Assembly (NCBI RefSeq): GCF_000307105.1
Contig: NC_018645.1
Location: 407,001-471,000, forward strand
DNA from: Desulfobacula toluolica Tol2
GTDB lineage: Bacteria > Desulfobacterota > Desulfobacteria > Desulfobacterales > Desulfobacteraceae
Direction of reading: 5' to 3'
DNA length: 64,000 nt
Positions within the stretch are counted from its first letter, which is position 1; every line of letters starts with the position of its first letter. Below, in pieces: positions 1 to 9,997 of this stretch. The notes under the pieces were generated by a model. That model searched no databases and was not told the DNA's origin. It saw only the letters and a program-made list of their open reading frames with translations. Both the position numbers and the translations under genes were made by a program.

Positions 1-1701
1 GGGCATTGTCACATCTGAAATAATCAGATCAAATTTTAACGGATTATTCTTAAATACTTGAAATGCATCCATCACATTTGAAAAGGATTTTACTCTGTAA
101 CCATGATATTCTAGGATCTTTTTAGTCGTGTCCAGAATGTTTTTATTATCATCCACCAATAATATTTTTTCCGACCCCTGAGATAAAATATTTTTTTCGG
201 GTTTTGCAGTCTCCACAACTGTTTTTTCCTGTATTATCGGGAAAAAAACTTTAAAAGAAGTCCCTTGTCCTTTCCGGCTGTCAACCTCTATATAGCCATT
301 GTGTTCTTCGACAATACCATGCACAACGGAAAGCCCAATGCCGGTGCCATTGTTGGCCGCCTTGGTTGTAAAATACGGCTCAAATATTTTGTTCATTGTT
401 TTCCGGGTCATTCCCTGACCCGTATCTTTAACCTCAAGCCGGATATAATTGCCAGGCATTAAATTCAACCGGGGAGTGTGTCTTTGATTTTGTATTTTAA
501 TTTCCTTCAACTCAACCGACAATATACCGCCGGTATCTATCATAGCCTGGTATGCATTGGTGCAAAGGTTCATAACAACCTGGTGTATTTTACCAGGATC
601 AGCAATCACCTTGGCCCTGGAATGGATATTTTCCTTGATGGTTATGGTTACGGGTATTGATGCCCGGAGCAATTTAATGGCTTCTTTTACAACAATATAT
701 ATTCTGAGCGGCTTCTTTTTCTGTGTTGATTTTCTGGTAAAGGTGAGAATTTGTTGAACCAATTCAACTGCTTTATTGGCTCCGTTGATGATCTCATTAA
801 TATAGATTGTTGCCTTTTCAGGATCATTGACATGATTTTTCGCAAGTTGGGCATATCCGAAAATGCCGGAAAGAATATTGTTAAAATCATGAGCTATTCC
901 ACCTGCAAGAGTCCCCATGGCTTCCATTTTCTGAGCCTGGAGCAGTTGATTCTTTAACTTTTCTTTTTCCTTATAATTTTCCACTTGTTCAGTAATATCT
1001 TTGATAACGCCTACTAAAATTTTTTTGTTCTCTTCATTTGTGAAAACAGCTTTTTTCGTAGAAATAATCCGTTTGTGTCCTTTTGCATCTGTAATTATAC
1101 CTTTATTTGTATGTTCAATACCTGAATTGAAAACAGTATCGTCTTTGTCCCGAATTATTTTTGCCCTTTTATGCGAAAAGATATCATGAATTGATTTGTT
1201 CATCATATCTTCTTTGGATAGCCCGACAAGATTTAATAAGGCATCGTTCAAAGCAATATATTTTTGCGTTTCATCTTTTACATAAATAGGATCGCTAATT
1301 GCATTGATGATACTGTTTAAAATTTGTTCAGACCATTTTTTATCGGAAATATCCCGCCAGACAGCATAAAATGTTTTTTTGCTTCCGTTGGGGATAACTG
1401 TCAGCAGGACTTCTACAGGGAAAATTGTTCCGTCGGCTTTTTTATGATCCCATTCAAACCGAATACTGCCTTTTTTATAGGCAATATCGAATAAGTCATT
1501 GGCCTTTTCATGGGAAAACCTTCCGTCAGGCTGTTTTTCGGGGGAAAAATCAGATGGATGCTTGTTCAGCAGCTCCTGTTTGTTGCTGTATCCGAGCAGT
1601 TTCAGGGTAGCTGCATTGCAGTCAAAAAACTTATCGTCAATGATAACTAAAATTGCGTTCGACGACCGGTTAAAAAGCTCTTTATACTGATTTTGTTCCA
1701 T
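1..1701 (-). CDS. Hybrid sensor histidine kinase (PAS-PAS-HisKA-HATPase-REC), 3' end outside window
   Basis: The reading frame starts at an ATG at 1701 (MEQNQYKELF) and is still open at position 1, so the C-terminus is missing. In order I read two PAS-like sensor regions (about residues 1-120 and 120-240), a coiled linker, an H-box AGGIAHDFNNIL with the phosphoacceptor His, then N and G boxes (MNLCTNAYQAM, DTGQGMT, GTGIGLSVVHGI), and the start of a receiver domain (KILLVDDN, LIISDVTMP with its Asp). Such kinases autophosphorylate and relay phosphate through the fused receiver. No transmembrane segment is visible, so it is probably cytoplasmic. It lies in the same orientation as the HD-GYP regulator and a second hybrid kinase, suggesting one signalling locus. 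The signal is unknown. Confidence 0.88.
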   Translation of the reverse strand, partial: MEQNQYKELFNRSSNAILVIIDDKFFDCNAATLKLLGYSNKQELLNKHPSDFSPEKQPDGRFSHEKANDLFDIAYKKGSIRFEWDHKKADGTIFPVEVLLTVIPNGSKKTFYAVWRDISDKKWSEQILNSIINAISDPIYVKDETQKYIALNDALLNLVGLSKEDMMNKSIHDIFSHKRAKIIRDKDDTVFNSGIEHTNKGIITDAKGHKRIISTKKAVFTNEENKKILVGVIKDITEQVENYKEKEKLKNQLLQAQKMEAMGTLAGGIAHDFNNILSGIFGYAQLAKNHVNDPEKATIYINEIINGANKAVELVQQILTFTRKSTQKKKPLRIYIVVKEAIKLLRASIPVTITIKENIHSRAKVIADPGKIHQVVMNLCTNAYQAMIDTGGILSVELKEIKIQNQRHTPRLNLMPGNYIRLEVKDTGQGMTRKTMNKIFEPYFTTKAANNGTGIGLSVVHGIVEEHNGYIEVDSRKGQGTSFKVFFPIIQEKTVVETAKPEKNILSQGSEKILLVDDNKNILDTTKKILEYHGYRVKSFSNVMDAFQVFKNNPLKFDLIISDVTMP

Positions 1702-1957
1702 TTTAAATGGTATCCGCCATGAATAGATCTGTATTCCAGATAGAAAATTAAGACGTTCTATAATATAAAAGAATAACCTTCGAAGTATCTTATTAATATT
1801 TGCCCATGTCAAGAAAATAATAAAAAAACAGGATTTGATCATTGGAATTTGTCAGACTTGCATCATTGGATTTTTGTTGAAATTATTTTTTATGCTCAAG
1901 ACATTGATAAAAGCATAATAAAATAAGCTTGAACCCATTGGTTCCTGCGGATTGGGG

Positions 1958-3049
1958 TCATTTTTTTTTACTGTTTATTTTATCCCGTTCACTGAGTTTG
2001 AAACTTTGGCCGGGTTTACCTTCAAACGCCTGAACCTTTCCCCGGATGTCCAGAAATTGTTCAAAATTGTTCATAAAAACATCAAGAATATCCGGATCAA
2101 AGTGTTCTCCCCTTTCTTTTTTCATTATATTATAGGTGACTTCGGGAGGATAAGGGTCTTTATAAGGCCGTTTTGAGGTGAGCGCATCAAATGTGTCTGC
2201 TATGGCTGTAATTCGTCCGGAGATAGGAATATCAATTCCTTTTGCTTGATTAGGATACCCTTTCCCATTGAATTTTTCATGATGGTTCAGGGCGATTTCA
2301 TGGGCCATCTGTAAAATTTTTGATTTGGATCGGGATAAAAGTCTTGCCCCGATCTGCGGATGTGTTTTTATGGTTTCAAACTCAATATTGGTAAGCTTGC
2401 CCGGTTTCAGAAGAATTTTGTCAGGAATGCCTATTTTACCAATGTCATGCATAGGCGCGGCATAAGATATGGTTTCGATAAACTCTTCGGAAAGAGAAAG
2501 TTTTTCAGCCATGAGTGAACAATATTGACCGATTCTGATAATATGATCCCCAGTGTCTTCGTCTTTATACTCTGCTGCCATGACAAGGCGATGCACAGAA
2601 TCAATATAGGAATTTTTAAGTTCATTGTGGGCTTTTTTTGCTTCCTGCTTCAGATGTCTTTCTCGTAATACACGATTAACCCTGAGAATCATCTCTTTGG
2701 GTGAAAAAGGCTTTTCAACAAAATCACTGGCACCGATACTGATGATTTCATCATAATGGTAACTGCTTATCTGGCCTGTCATGACAATCACGTCTGTAGT
2801 AAATTGCGATTTAATGATTTTGGCAAGCTCAATACCATCCATAACAGGCATGTCAATATCAGTCACGACCACATCAAACGTATTTTCGGAAAAAAGTTTT
2901 AATGCCTCTTCACCATTTTCTGCAAAATAACAAGGATAGCTTGTTCTTGCCATTGCGTTTTTAAGCAAATCTCTTATAAGTGGTTCATCATCAACAATTA
3001 AGATATTGGCATTTTTTTGAGTGTCTGCGACAACAAAATCATTTATCAT
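1958..3049 (-). CDS. Response regulator with HD-GYP output domain
   Basis: This 363-residue protein has an N-terminal receiver domain (about residues 15-130: ANILIVDDEP, acceptor Asp in VVVTDIDMPVMDG, Lys in VEKPFSPKE) followed by a linker helix and an HD-GYP domain (about 150-330) with HD in APMHDIGKIGIPDKIL and the HHEKFNGKGYP signature. HD-GYP domains usually hydrolyse cyclic di-GMP, so the likely role is phosphorylation-controlled c-di-GMP turnover. The metal-binding HD and the GYP motif are intact, so activity is plausible. It sits between two hybrid histidine kinases on the same strand; either could be its partner. Start chosen at ATG 3049, with an AAGG-like ribosome site upstream. Confidence 0.9.
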   Translation of the reverse strand: MINDFVVADTQKNANILIVDDEPLIRDLLKNAMARTSYPCYFAENGEEALKLFSENTFDVVVTDIDMPVMDGIELAKIIKSQFTTDVIVMTGQISSYHYDEIISIGASDFVEKPFSPKEMILRVNRVLRERHLKQEAKKAHNELKNSYIDSVHRLVMAAEYKDEDTGDHIIRIGQYCSLMAEKLSLSEEFIETISYAAPMHDIGKIGIPDKILLKPGKLTNIEFETIKTHPQIGARLLSRSKSKILQMAHEIALNHHEKFNGKGYPNQAKGIDIPISGRITAIADTFDALTSKRPYKDPYPPEVTYNIMKKERGEHFDPDILDVFMNNFEQFLDIRGKVQAFEGKPGQSFKLSERDKINSKKK

Positions 3050-3209
3050 GGGTGGCCTTGATTTTTAAATTTAAAAATTATTATACAAAATTCCTCTCAA
3101 TTTAAAATAGCAAATACGCATTAAAGTCAAGTTGAATTTGAAAAACAACTCAACAACTCATTTTTTTGAGTTAACTGCACAGGCGACCATAAATAAAATA
3201 AAAATTATA

Positions 3210-4871
3210 TTATTTTTTTGCAAGTATGTTGTTAATCAGTTTGATCAATGTCTTCATGGGAATTGGTTTTTGAATAACTTCAACAATTCCTGCGGCTTTG
3301 GCATGTTCAATCAATTCCTCGCTTTTGGTTCCGGTACATAACATCACAGGGATATTGCCGCGCACTTTCAGTATTTTTTTTGCCAGTTCCATGCCTTGCA
3401 GTTTAGGCATGATATGGTCGGTAATAACAAGGTCAAATTTTTGTGGCGTTTTTTTGAACTCCTCCAATGCCTCAATGCTGCTGGTATATCCCTCAACTTT
3501 GTATCCCACTCTTTCAAGGACAATTTTGCCGAAATCAACCAGGGCATCTTCATCGTCCACAAACAACACATTCCCGCTGCCCCTTGGAAGAGTTTGATCT
3601 CCTTTGATATCGGGCTTATAACTTTCAGTCTGTCTGCAGGGAAGAAGTACTTCAAATGAAGAACCTTTTCCAGGCTGGCTGGCTACAACTATTGTTCCCC
3701 CATGGCTGACGGCAATCCCCTGGGCAACTGCCAGACCAAGTCCTGTTCCTTCTCCTGGTTCTTTTGTCGTAAAATACGGATCAAAAATTCGTTCGACAAT
3801 TTCCTGGTCCATACCCGGACCCGTATCCTCAACAACAATGCTGACATAATGACCTGAAACCAGATTGGGATATTCAGACACGCTTTCCGGATCTAAAAAA
3901 ATCTGTTTTAAACCAATGCTCAGCATTCCGCCATCCTCTGTCATGACCTGGCCTGCATTCTGGCAAAGGTTTAATATCAATTGATGAATCTGGGCCGGAT
4001 CAGCCAGAACCGTACCTGTTTCTTCCCGGATCTCTTGTTTGATTTCAATACTGCTGGAAAAATTGGCTTTAAGATAATTTAGAACATAATTTAAAATCGG
4101 GGTGATTTTAATGTGTTTTTTCTCCTGTTCTGTCTGCCGGCAAAAGGTTAAAAGATGCTGAACAAGTTCCTTGGCCCTGAAAGCCGCTGAACTGATTTTT
4201 TCCAGGCAGTCTCCGATTTTTGAATCATCCGGCTGTTTCTCCATGGCTGCCATTTCGCAATATCCGATGATAATGGAAAGAATATTATTAAAATCATGAG
4301 CTATTCCACTGGACAATGTGCTGATGGCTTCCATTTTCTGGGCCTGCTTGAGGATTTTTTCCATTCGTTTATGTTCAGCCAGCTGTTTTTTTAATTGCTC
4401 ATTTGACTTGGTAAGTTCCATGGTTCGCAGGGAAACCTCGTCATCCAGCGTCTGCCGTGTCTTATCCAGTTGCAGGTGGAGTTGGCGCATCACAAAATGG
4501 GCTTTCAGGCGGGCCAAAACCTCTTCTTTTTGAAAGGGTTTGGTGATATAGTCTGCTGCTCCCAGTTCAAGGCCTGTGACTTTGTTGACCGTCTCTGTAA
4601 GGGAGGTCATTAATATAACTGGAATATTTTTAGTTGTTTTGTTTGATTTGAGTCTGCGACATACTTCAAACCCATCCATTTCAGGCATTAATACATCCAG
4701 AAGAATGATATCTGGAAGCGTGTCTTCCAAAAGCTCAAACACCTTGTATCCATTGAGTGCCAGTTGCAGGTTAAACCCGAACTGATCCAGTATCTGTTTC
4801 AGGCTCTCAATATGTTCCTGTTCATCATCAACAATCATAATGGTGCTTTCAGGTGCTGTGAAATCGACCAT
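3210..4871 (-). CDS. Hybrid histidine kinase, REC-HisKA-HATPase-REC
   Basis: The 553-residue protein begins with a receiver domain (acceptor Asp in DIILLDVLMPEMDG, Lys in YITKPFQKEEV), then a coiled coil, an H-box SSGIAHDFNNIL, a HATPase domain (LNLCQNAGQVM, DTGPGMD, GTGLGLAVAQGI) and a second receiver at the C-terminus (FVDDEDALVDFG, LVITDHIMPKLQG). There is no PAS or membrane segment, so input probably arrives by phosphotransfer to the N-terminal receiver. Its H-box closely resembles that of the kinase at 1-1701, suggesting duplication. The gene is separated by about 160 bases from the HD-GYP regulator downstream. Confidence 0.9.
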   Translation of the reverse strand: MVDFTAPESTIMIVDDEQEHIESLKQILDQFGFNLQLALNGYKVFELLEDTLPDIILLDVLMPEMDGFEVCRRLKSNKTTKNIPVILMTSLTETVNKVTGLELGAADYITKPFQKEEVLARLKAHFVMRQLHLQLDKTRQTLDDEVSLRTMELTKSNEQLKKQLAEHKRMEKILKQAQKMEAISTLSSGIAHDFNNILSIIIGYCEMAAMEKQPDDSKIGDCLEKISSAAFRAKELVQHLLTFCRQTEQEKKHIKITPILNYVLNYLKANFSSSIEIKQEIREETGTVLADPAQIHQLILNLCQNAGQVMTEDGGMLSIGLKQIFLDPESVSEYPNLVSGHYVSIVVEDTGPGMDQEIVERIFDPYFTTKEPGEGTGLGLAVAQGIAVSHGGTIVVASQPGKGSSFEVLLPCRQTESYKPDIKGDQTLPRGSGNVLFVDDEDALVDFGKIVLERVGYKVEGYTSSIEALEEFKKTPQKFDLVITDHIMPKLQGMELAKKILKVRGNIPVMLCTGTKSEELIEHAKAAGIVEVIQKPIPMKTLIKLINNILAKK

Positions 4872-5231
4872 TTTCGCCTCCTGTCATCTGTTGAACATTA
4901 TAAAGTCCTTTGTTCCGGTTAAGGCCGCTTATCCATGAATATATGAGAAGATGTGAACAAACGATTTTTACCGGTTATAACATGAAGTTGAACAGATCAG
5001 AATATCTTAGCTTGTTGAGTAATATTATAAGGTTCCAGGCAAACCTGTCAACCCGAAAGGATCAAATGACCTTTAATATATGTTAAACCATCCGTATTCT
5101 TTTTTATTGATTCTCAAATCGAAATTTTTACAATAGATTCTCCAGGTTCAAGTTCTGAAACACACTTTTAGCAGAATCAGTCAAACATTTTGAATATTGA
5201 CTCTGAAAAGCAAATATTTTATGGTTTCAGC
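4872..5231. other. Intergenic region, divergent promoters expected
   Basis: These 360 bases separate the hybrid kinase (minus strand) from the phosphatase-family gene (plus strand). They are AT-rich and must hold both promoters, but I see no clear -35/-10 pair, repeat, RNA or small gene. Confidence 0.4.
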
Positions 5232-6287
5232 ATGAAAAAATTTATCAGGATTATTTTTGGACTTGTTTGTGTTTTGGTGTTGGGATTTGCCGGTCTTATC
5301 GGGTATGCCACCTGGTCGGACTACAGGCCTGATCCGACAACCCGGATATTTGAAAATCAACATGCCCCTGTCGTTTCTGAACAGAAAAGCTATCGGCTTA
5401 TGATCTGGAATATCGGATATGGTGGATTGGACCGGGATATGGATTTTTTTTATGATGGCGGAAAACAGGTTCGGCCTTCTAGACAGATCGTGGCAAAGAA
5501 TATATTGGCCATTGAACAATTTGTCGCCCGCCAAAAGGACATTGATTTTTTCTTATTGCAGGAAGTGGATCAAAATTCCAAACGAAGCTATTCCATGGAT
5601 GAGGTTTCAATTCTGTCAACAATATTTCTCCAATATCATTCCAGTTTCGGGAAAAATTATGATGTGTTTTTTGTGCCGGTTCCTGTGTTTGATCCACTTG
5701 GTCGTGTTCTGGCCGGGTTACAGACATTATCCCGGTTTGAACCTGTGTCTGTTGTCCGGCATTCTTTTCCGGGAAACTATGCATGGCCCCAGGGATTGTT
5801 CATGCTGGACAGGTGTTTTATGGTTTCACGATACAGGCTTGAGAAAAAAAAAGAGATGGTGGTTGTCAACACCCACAATTCCGCCTATGACGACGGCACC
5901 TTAAGGCAGCGTCAGATGGCCTGTCTTAAGGATTTTTTGATCCGTGAATATAAAAAAGGCAATCATGTGATCGTCGGAGGAGATTGGAACCAGTGTCCCC
6001 CTGGCTTTAAACCTGACTTTGAACGAAACCTCATGGACAATGAAAGTCGTATGGACATTGAAAAAGAGTATCTGCCCGGATGGAAATGGGCCTATGATGA
6101 AAAAATGCCAACCAACAGGCGTCTTGTTGCCCCATATGATGAAAAAACAACCCTGACAACAGTGATTGATTTTTTCCTGGTATCACCCAATATTGACATC
6201 GAACAGGTCCACGGCGTTTATCTTGATTTTAAACATTCGGATCACAATCCGGTAAAACTGGAAATAAAATTAAAGGATGGCGTTTAA
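5232..6287 (+). CDS. Membrane-anchored endonuclease/exonuclease/phosphatase family protein
   Basis: The start is taken as ATG 5232 because it opens directly into a signal anchor (MKKFIRIIFGLVCVLVLGFAGLIGY); an in-frame TTG 14 codons upstream is possible. The mature part carries the EEP-fold signatures: MIWNIGYGG near residue 60, the metal-binding Glu in LLQEVDQNS, VVVNTHNS, GGDWNQ and a terminal SDHNPVKLEI. Family members cleave phosphodiester or phosphate ester bonds (DNase, sphingomyelinase, inositol phosphatase), so the substrate cannot be assigned. The N-terminal hydrophobic segment implies an exported or inner-membrane-tethered enzyme. Its stop overlaps the convergent YgiQ gene by 4 bases. 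Confidence 0.78.
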   Translation: MKKFIRIIFGLVCVLVLGFAGLIGYATWSDYRPDPTTRIFENQHAPVVSEQKSYRLMIWNIGYGGLDRDMDFFYDGGKQVRPSRQIVAKNILAIEQFVARQKDIDFFLLQEVDQNSKRSYSMDEVSILSTIFLQYHSSFGKNYDVFFVPVPVFDPLGRVLAGLQTLSRFEPVSVVRHSFPGNYAWPQGLFMLDRCFMVSRYRLEKKKEMVVVNTHNSAYDDGTLRQRQMACLKDFLIREYKKGNHVIVGGDWNQCPPGFKPDFERNLMDNESRMDIEKEYLPGWKWAYDEKMPTNRRLVAPYDEKTTLTTVIDFFLVSPNIDIEQVHGVYLDFKHSDHNPVKLEIKLKDGV

Positions 6288-7993
6288 TTCCCTTTCTTTC
6301 CGTACGGTTTATACGATTTAACAGTAACAATTTTTTTCTGCTTTTCCTTTTCCTTTGGATTTTTTTCAACAAACAAAGGCGTCATGGAAAAAGGATCCAG
6401 GCCGGTGTAATACATCAGAGTCGAATAGGTTGACGGGGCCGGCGTAAAAACCTGGACCTGTTCCGGTGTGACCTTAAGCTTTTGTGTGGTAAATTTTTTC
6501 AACTCTTTCATGTCGTTCATCCGGCATCCTGGATGGGCGGCGATCAAATAATAGGTTAAAAATTGTTTTTTTCCTGATTGTTTAGACAATGCATCAAATT
6601 GCCACTTGAATTTCAAGAGCAGATCAACCGGCTGCTTGCCCATTAAGTTCAATACATGGGGCATGGTATGTTCCGGCGCTATTTTCAATTGCCCTGAAAC
6701 ATTATCGTTTACGATTTTTTCAAGGTATGCACCCCCGTTTTTCTTATCGTTTAATATAATATCATAACGGATGCCCGAGCTGATAAAAACCTTTTTAATA
6801 CCAGGCAGTTTTTCAACTTTCTGGATCAGGCGTATATAATTGGAGTGATCAGGAGCAAGGCTTTTGCAGGGGGATGGAAACAGACACCGCTTGTCAAGGC
6901 AGGCACCTTTTTTAAGTTTCTTTTTACATTCAAACCCGTACATGTTTGCCGTTGGGCCTCCAAGGTCTGTAATATAACCCTTAAAATCCTCAAGATGTGA
7001 GATGTCTGCGGCTTCTTTTATAATCGACTCTTCGCTTCTATACCGAATCGTCCGGCCCTGGTGAACTGAAATAGCGCAAAAATTACACTCTCCATAGCAC
7101 CCATAATGGGTAGGAATGGAAAATCGTATGGTATCCAGCGCTCTGACTGTTCCAGCCTTTTTATGAAAAGGATGAAGGTCCCTTTCAAATCCCAGTGAAT
7201 GGATATGATCAAGTTCTTTGGTGGTACTGAAGGGCTCGGGCGGGTTGAGGATCAGATAGCGGTCATTGTGCTGTTGACAAAGTCTTTGTGCTGTTATGGG
7301 GTCATTGTTTTGATAAAACATATGAAAACTTTTTATATAATCTTTCTTGTCTTTTTGTACCGCTTCAAAGGAGGGCAGTTCTTTTCCTTTTTTTTCTTTT
7401 GAAATAAAGGCAACACCATTCAAGACCTCTGGAGGTTTGTTTTCTTTTAAAGCTGTTGCAAATTTGACGATGGTGCTGTGGGCCATTCCAAACAAAAGAT
7501 AGTCTGCTTTTGCATCAAACAGGATAGACCGCCGCATTTTGTTTGACCAGAAATCATAATGTGCGACGCGTCTTAAACTTGCTTCAATTCCGCCCAGAAC
7601 AATTGGTCTGGTTTTTTTAAAGTATTTTCTGACAAGGTTGGAATAGGCGATTACAGCCCTGTCAGGACGCCGGGTATTCATGCCTCCCGGGGTATAATCA
7701 TCTTTTTTCCTTCTTTTTTTCAAAGCCGTGTAATTGGCCACCATGGAATCCACACACCCCCCGGTAATGCCCCAGAAAAGATCGGGTTCCCCAAGTCTTG
7801 AAATATCTGTCTTGCTGTTCATGTCCGGCTGGGCAATGATTCCCACTCGAAATCCTTTGTCAACCAAGACCTTGCCGATGATGGCAACACCGATAAACGG
7901 TGAATCTATATAGGCGTCTCCTGTGACAAGAATCACATCAAGTTTGGGCCAGTTAAGCTGGTCAAGTTCTTTGGGGGTTGTGGGAAGAAACAT
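6284..7993 (-). CDS. YgiQ/UPF0313 family radical SAM protein
   Basis: The 569-residue protein has the full YgiQ architecture: an N-terminal cobalamin-binding-like region (VILVTGDAYIDSPFIG, GEPDLFWGITGGCVDS), the IVLGGIEASLRRVAHYDFW segment, and a radical SAM core with CX3CX2C in YGCYGECNFCAISVHQG near residues 300-315. The C-terminal third carries the family's LKIAPEHT and VQVFTPAPSTYSTLMYYTG motifs. The reaction is unknown for the family. Length matches bacterial homologues of about 550-700 residues. Expressed alone and convergent with the phosphatase-family gene. Confidence 0.9.
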   Translation of the reverse strand: MFLPTTPKELDQLNWPKLDVILVTGDAYIDSPFIGVAIIGKVLVDKGFRVGIIAQPDMNSKTDISRLGEPDLFWGITGGCVDSMVANYTALKKRRKKDDYTPGGMNTRRPDRAVIAYSNLVRKYFKKTRPIVLGGIEASLRRVAHYDFWSNKMRRSILFDAKADYLLFGMAHSTIVKFATALKENKPPEVLNGVAFISKEKKGKELPSFEAVQKDKKDYIKSFHMFYQNNDPITAQRLCQQHNDRYLILNPPEPFSTTKELDHIHSLGFERDLHPFHKKAGTVRALDTIRFSIPTHYGCYGECNFCAISVHQGRTIRYRSEESIIKEAADISHLEDFKGYITDLGGPTANMYGFECKKKLKKGACLDKRCLFPSPCKSLAPDHSNYIRLIQKVEKLPGIKKVFISSGIRYDIILNDKKNGGAYLEKIVNDNVSGQLKIAPEHTMPHVLNLMGKQPVDLLLKFKWQFDALSKQSGKKQFLTYYLIAAHPGCRMNDMKELKKFTTQKLKVTPEQVQVFTPAPSTYSTLMYYTGLDPFSMTPLFVEKNPKEKEKQKKIVTVKSYKPYGKKGN

Positions 7994-8180
7994 GGTTGAT
8001 GCCTGTTTTGTAGAAGTTTGTTTGTATCACATTTTTAACTGGGTGCATCATACAGGAGAAGCTCTTGGATTACAATCCCGGTAATGATCCCTGTATCCTG
8101 AAGGCATGCCTGTGAAAAACATATCGGACTTGGCTTGTTTAGCAAAAATAGTTGTTTTTTGTTGCTTTTTCAAACCTTGC

Positions 8181-8211
8181 TTGACAAAAAATGTTTCTGC
8201 ATATAGAAACA
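8181..8211 (+). promoter_or_regulatory. Putative trpB2 promoter with an inverted repeat
   Basis: A TTGACA -35 box at 8181-8186 is followed 15-17 bases later by TATAGA/TAGAAA. The inverted repeat TGTTTC-N8-GAAACA (8192-8211) covers the spacer and -10, a typical operator position. It lies about 100 bases upstream of the trpB2 start. The rest of 7994-8307 shows nothing else recognisable. Confidence 0.45.
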
Positions 8212-8307
8212 ATGTGGAATAATTTTTTATAAAACAGGTGTGTACGGATCGTACTGAACTCCCTTCATCACATGATGGAAAACTACACATTATATGGAGT
8301 CTCAAAA

Positions 8308-9681
8308 ATGCAAAAAAAAATATTTTTAAATGAAGATGAAATTCCCCGTCAATGGTATAACATAGCCGCAGACCTTCCCGGAACAATTAATCCGCCTCTG
8401 GGTCCGGACGGCAAGCCCATCAGCCCGGAGATGCTGGCCCCGGTTTTTCCTATGAACCTTATTGAGCAGGAAGTCAGCACGGAACGATGGATTGATATCC
8501 CGGACGGTATTCTGGATATGCTGTGCAGATGGAGGCCATCTCCGCTTCACCGGGCGATTTATCTTGAAAAAGCTCTGAAAACCCCTGCAAAGATATTTTA
8601 CAAAGATGAAAGTGTTTCCCCTGCCGGCAGTCACAAACCAAATACCGCAGTGGCCCAGGCCTGGTATAATAAAGAGTTCGGAATCAAACGCCTGACAACT
8701 GAAACCGGTGCAGGCCAGTGGGGTTCGGCGCTTTCCTATGCCTGTGCGCTCCTGGGACTTGAATGCAAGGTTTTTATGGTAAAGGTCAGCTTTGAGCAAA
8801 AACCGTTTAGAAAAGTTTTAATGCAGACCTGGGGCGGCAATTGTGTCGCCAGTCCGTCAAATGAAACAATTGTCGGACGTGAAATTTTAAAACAGACTCC
8901 GGATACCCCGGGCAGCCTCGGTATTGCCATCAGTGAAGCCATAGAACAGGCTGTGGGCGACGAATCAGGGCAGACCCGTTACGCCTTGGGCAGTGTCCTG
9001 AATCATGTTATGCTGCATCAGACAATTATCGGTCTTGAAGCCAAAAAACAGCTTGCAAAGGCCGGAATTAAAAAAGTGGATACGGTCATAGGATGTGCAG
9101 GTGGCGGCAGTAACTTTGCAGGTCTGGCATTTCCGTTTACCCACGATAAGATCAATGGGGCTGATATTGAAATCATTCCTGTGGAACCGGCTTCCTGCCC
9201 CACATTAACTGCAACCCCCTTTTCCTACGATCACGGGGATGTAGCCCAGATGACACCCATGCTGCCCATGCATTCACTGGGACACAAATATATTCCGGCT
9301 CCCATTCATGCCGGAGGGTTACGCTATCATGGCATGGCACCACTGGTATCCCATGCGGTTGAAGCCGGACTGATGACCCCCATGGCAATTCAGCAGCTTG
9401 AGTGTTACGAAGCTGCCATGACCTTTGCCAGAACAGAAGGGCTTCTGGTGGCACCTGAAACCAGCCATGCCATTGCAGCCACTATTAGAAAGGCCCTTGA
9501 AGCCAAAGAAACAGGTGAGGAAAAGACCATTATTTTTAATTTAAGCGGTCACGGACTCATGGATCTTAACGGATATGCCAAATATATGGCAGGTGATCTT
9601 CATAATATTTCAATGTCTGAGAAAGAAATTGAAGAATCAAGAAAAATAAGTATGGGTGGAAATCCTGTTCCTAAAATTTAG
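8308..9681 (+). CDS. trpB2: TrpB2-type tryptophan synthase beta chain
   Basis: A PLP-dependent fold type II enzyme of about 457 residues, longer than classical TrpB1 (about 400) and typical of the TrpB2 subfamily. Visible signatures are the PLP lysine in [25 protein letters not shown], the phosphate loop [11 protein letters not shown] and a C-terminal LSGHGLMDL. The expected reaction is condensation of indole with L-serine to tryptophan. TrpB2 proteins often work without TrpA; there is no trpA or other trp gene here, so the isolated context fits indole salvage or a second TrpB. The start at ATG 8308 is preferred over ATG 8272 because of GGAG 8 bases upstream and because it matches the usual family N-terminus. 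Confidence 0.87.
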   Translation: MQKKIFLNEDEIPRQWYNIAADLPGTINPPLGPDGKPISPEMLAPVFPMNLIEQEVSTERWIDIPDGILDMLCRWRPSPLHRAIYLEKALKTPAKIFYKDESVSPAGSHKPNTAVAQAWYNKEFGIKRLTTETGAGQWGSALSYACALLGLECKVFMVKVSFEQKPFRKVLMQTWGGNCVASPSNETIVGREILKQTPDTPGSLGIAISEAIEQAVGDESGQTRYALGSVLNHVMLHQTIIGLEAKKQLAKAGIKKVDTVIGCAGGGSNFAGLAFPFTHDKINGADIEIIPVEPASCPTLTATPFSYDHGDVAQMTPMLPMHSLGHKYIPAPIHAGGLRYHGMAPLVSHAVEAGLMTPMAIQQLECYEAAMTFARTEGLLVAPETSHAIAATIRKALEAKETGEEKTIIFNLSGHGLMDLNGYAKYMAGDLHNISMSEKEIEESRKISMGGNPVPKI

Positions 9682-9697
9682 ATAGCCTGTATAGCTT

Positions 9698-9754
9698 AAA
9701 CCATCCCCATTATATCAGATCAGGATACCAGATCAGTATTTCAGGGGATGGTTT
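9698..9754 (+). terminator. Inverted repeat downstream of trpB2, probable terminator
   Basis: AAACCATCCCC (9698-9708) and GGGGATGGTTT (9744-9754) form a perfect 11-bp stem with a 35-base loop just after the trpB2 stop. There is no strong T-tract, so termination efficiency is uncertain. Confidence 0.5.
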
Positions 9755-9917
9755 CTCCTCCTTAAAATAAAAGAGGCTGAATTCTTTGTGCCTTAATTCT
9801 TTCATCAAATTTGTCAATATTGGCTTCGTCTATATTTTTTAATATTTATATTTTAATTATCAATTGGATTCTTAAAAAGATCTGTGTAATGAAACCTACC
9901 TGTATTATTGACAGCTG

Positions 9918-9966
9918 TTTTTCATGTTTGTTGTGCAGATCAATCTGCCATGGGCGCTATTTAAAA
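9918..9966 (+). repeat. Dispersed hairpin repeat, copy A
   Basis: Contains the family core TTTGTTGTG followed by a small stem (GCAG...CTGC) and a TGGGCGCTATTTAAAA tail. It matches copies at 27.95, 31.4, 32.2, 32.3 and 35.15 kb. It lies just upstream of the selenium operon. This is the shortest copy and is separated from the rest by 18 kb. Confidence 0.65.
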
Positions 9967-9997
9967 TGACTTATTTTTTTTGAAAGGATGAGATAAA

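Noticed and set aside
8048-8386. 112-codon minus-strand frame upstream of and into trpB2
   Set aside because: It overlaps the trpB2 start and its promoter, has no ribosome site or recognisable domain.
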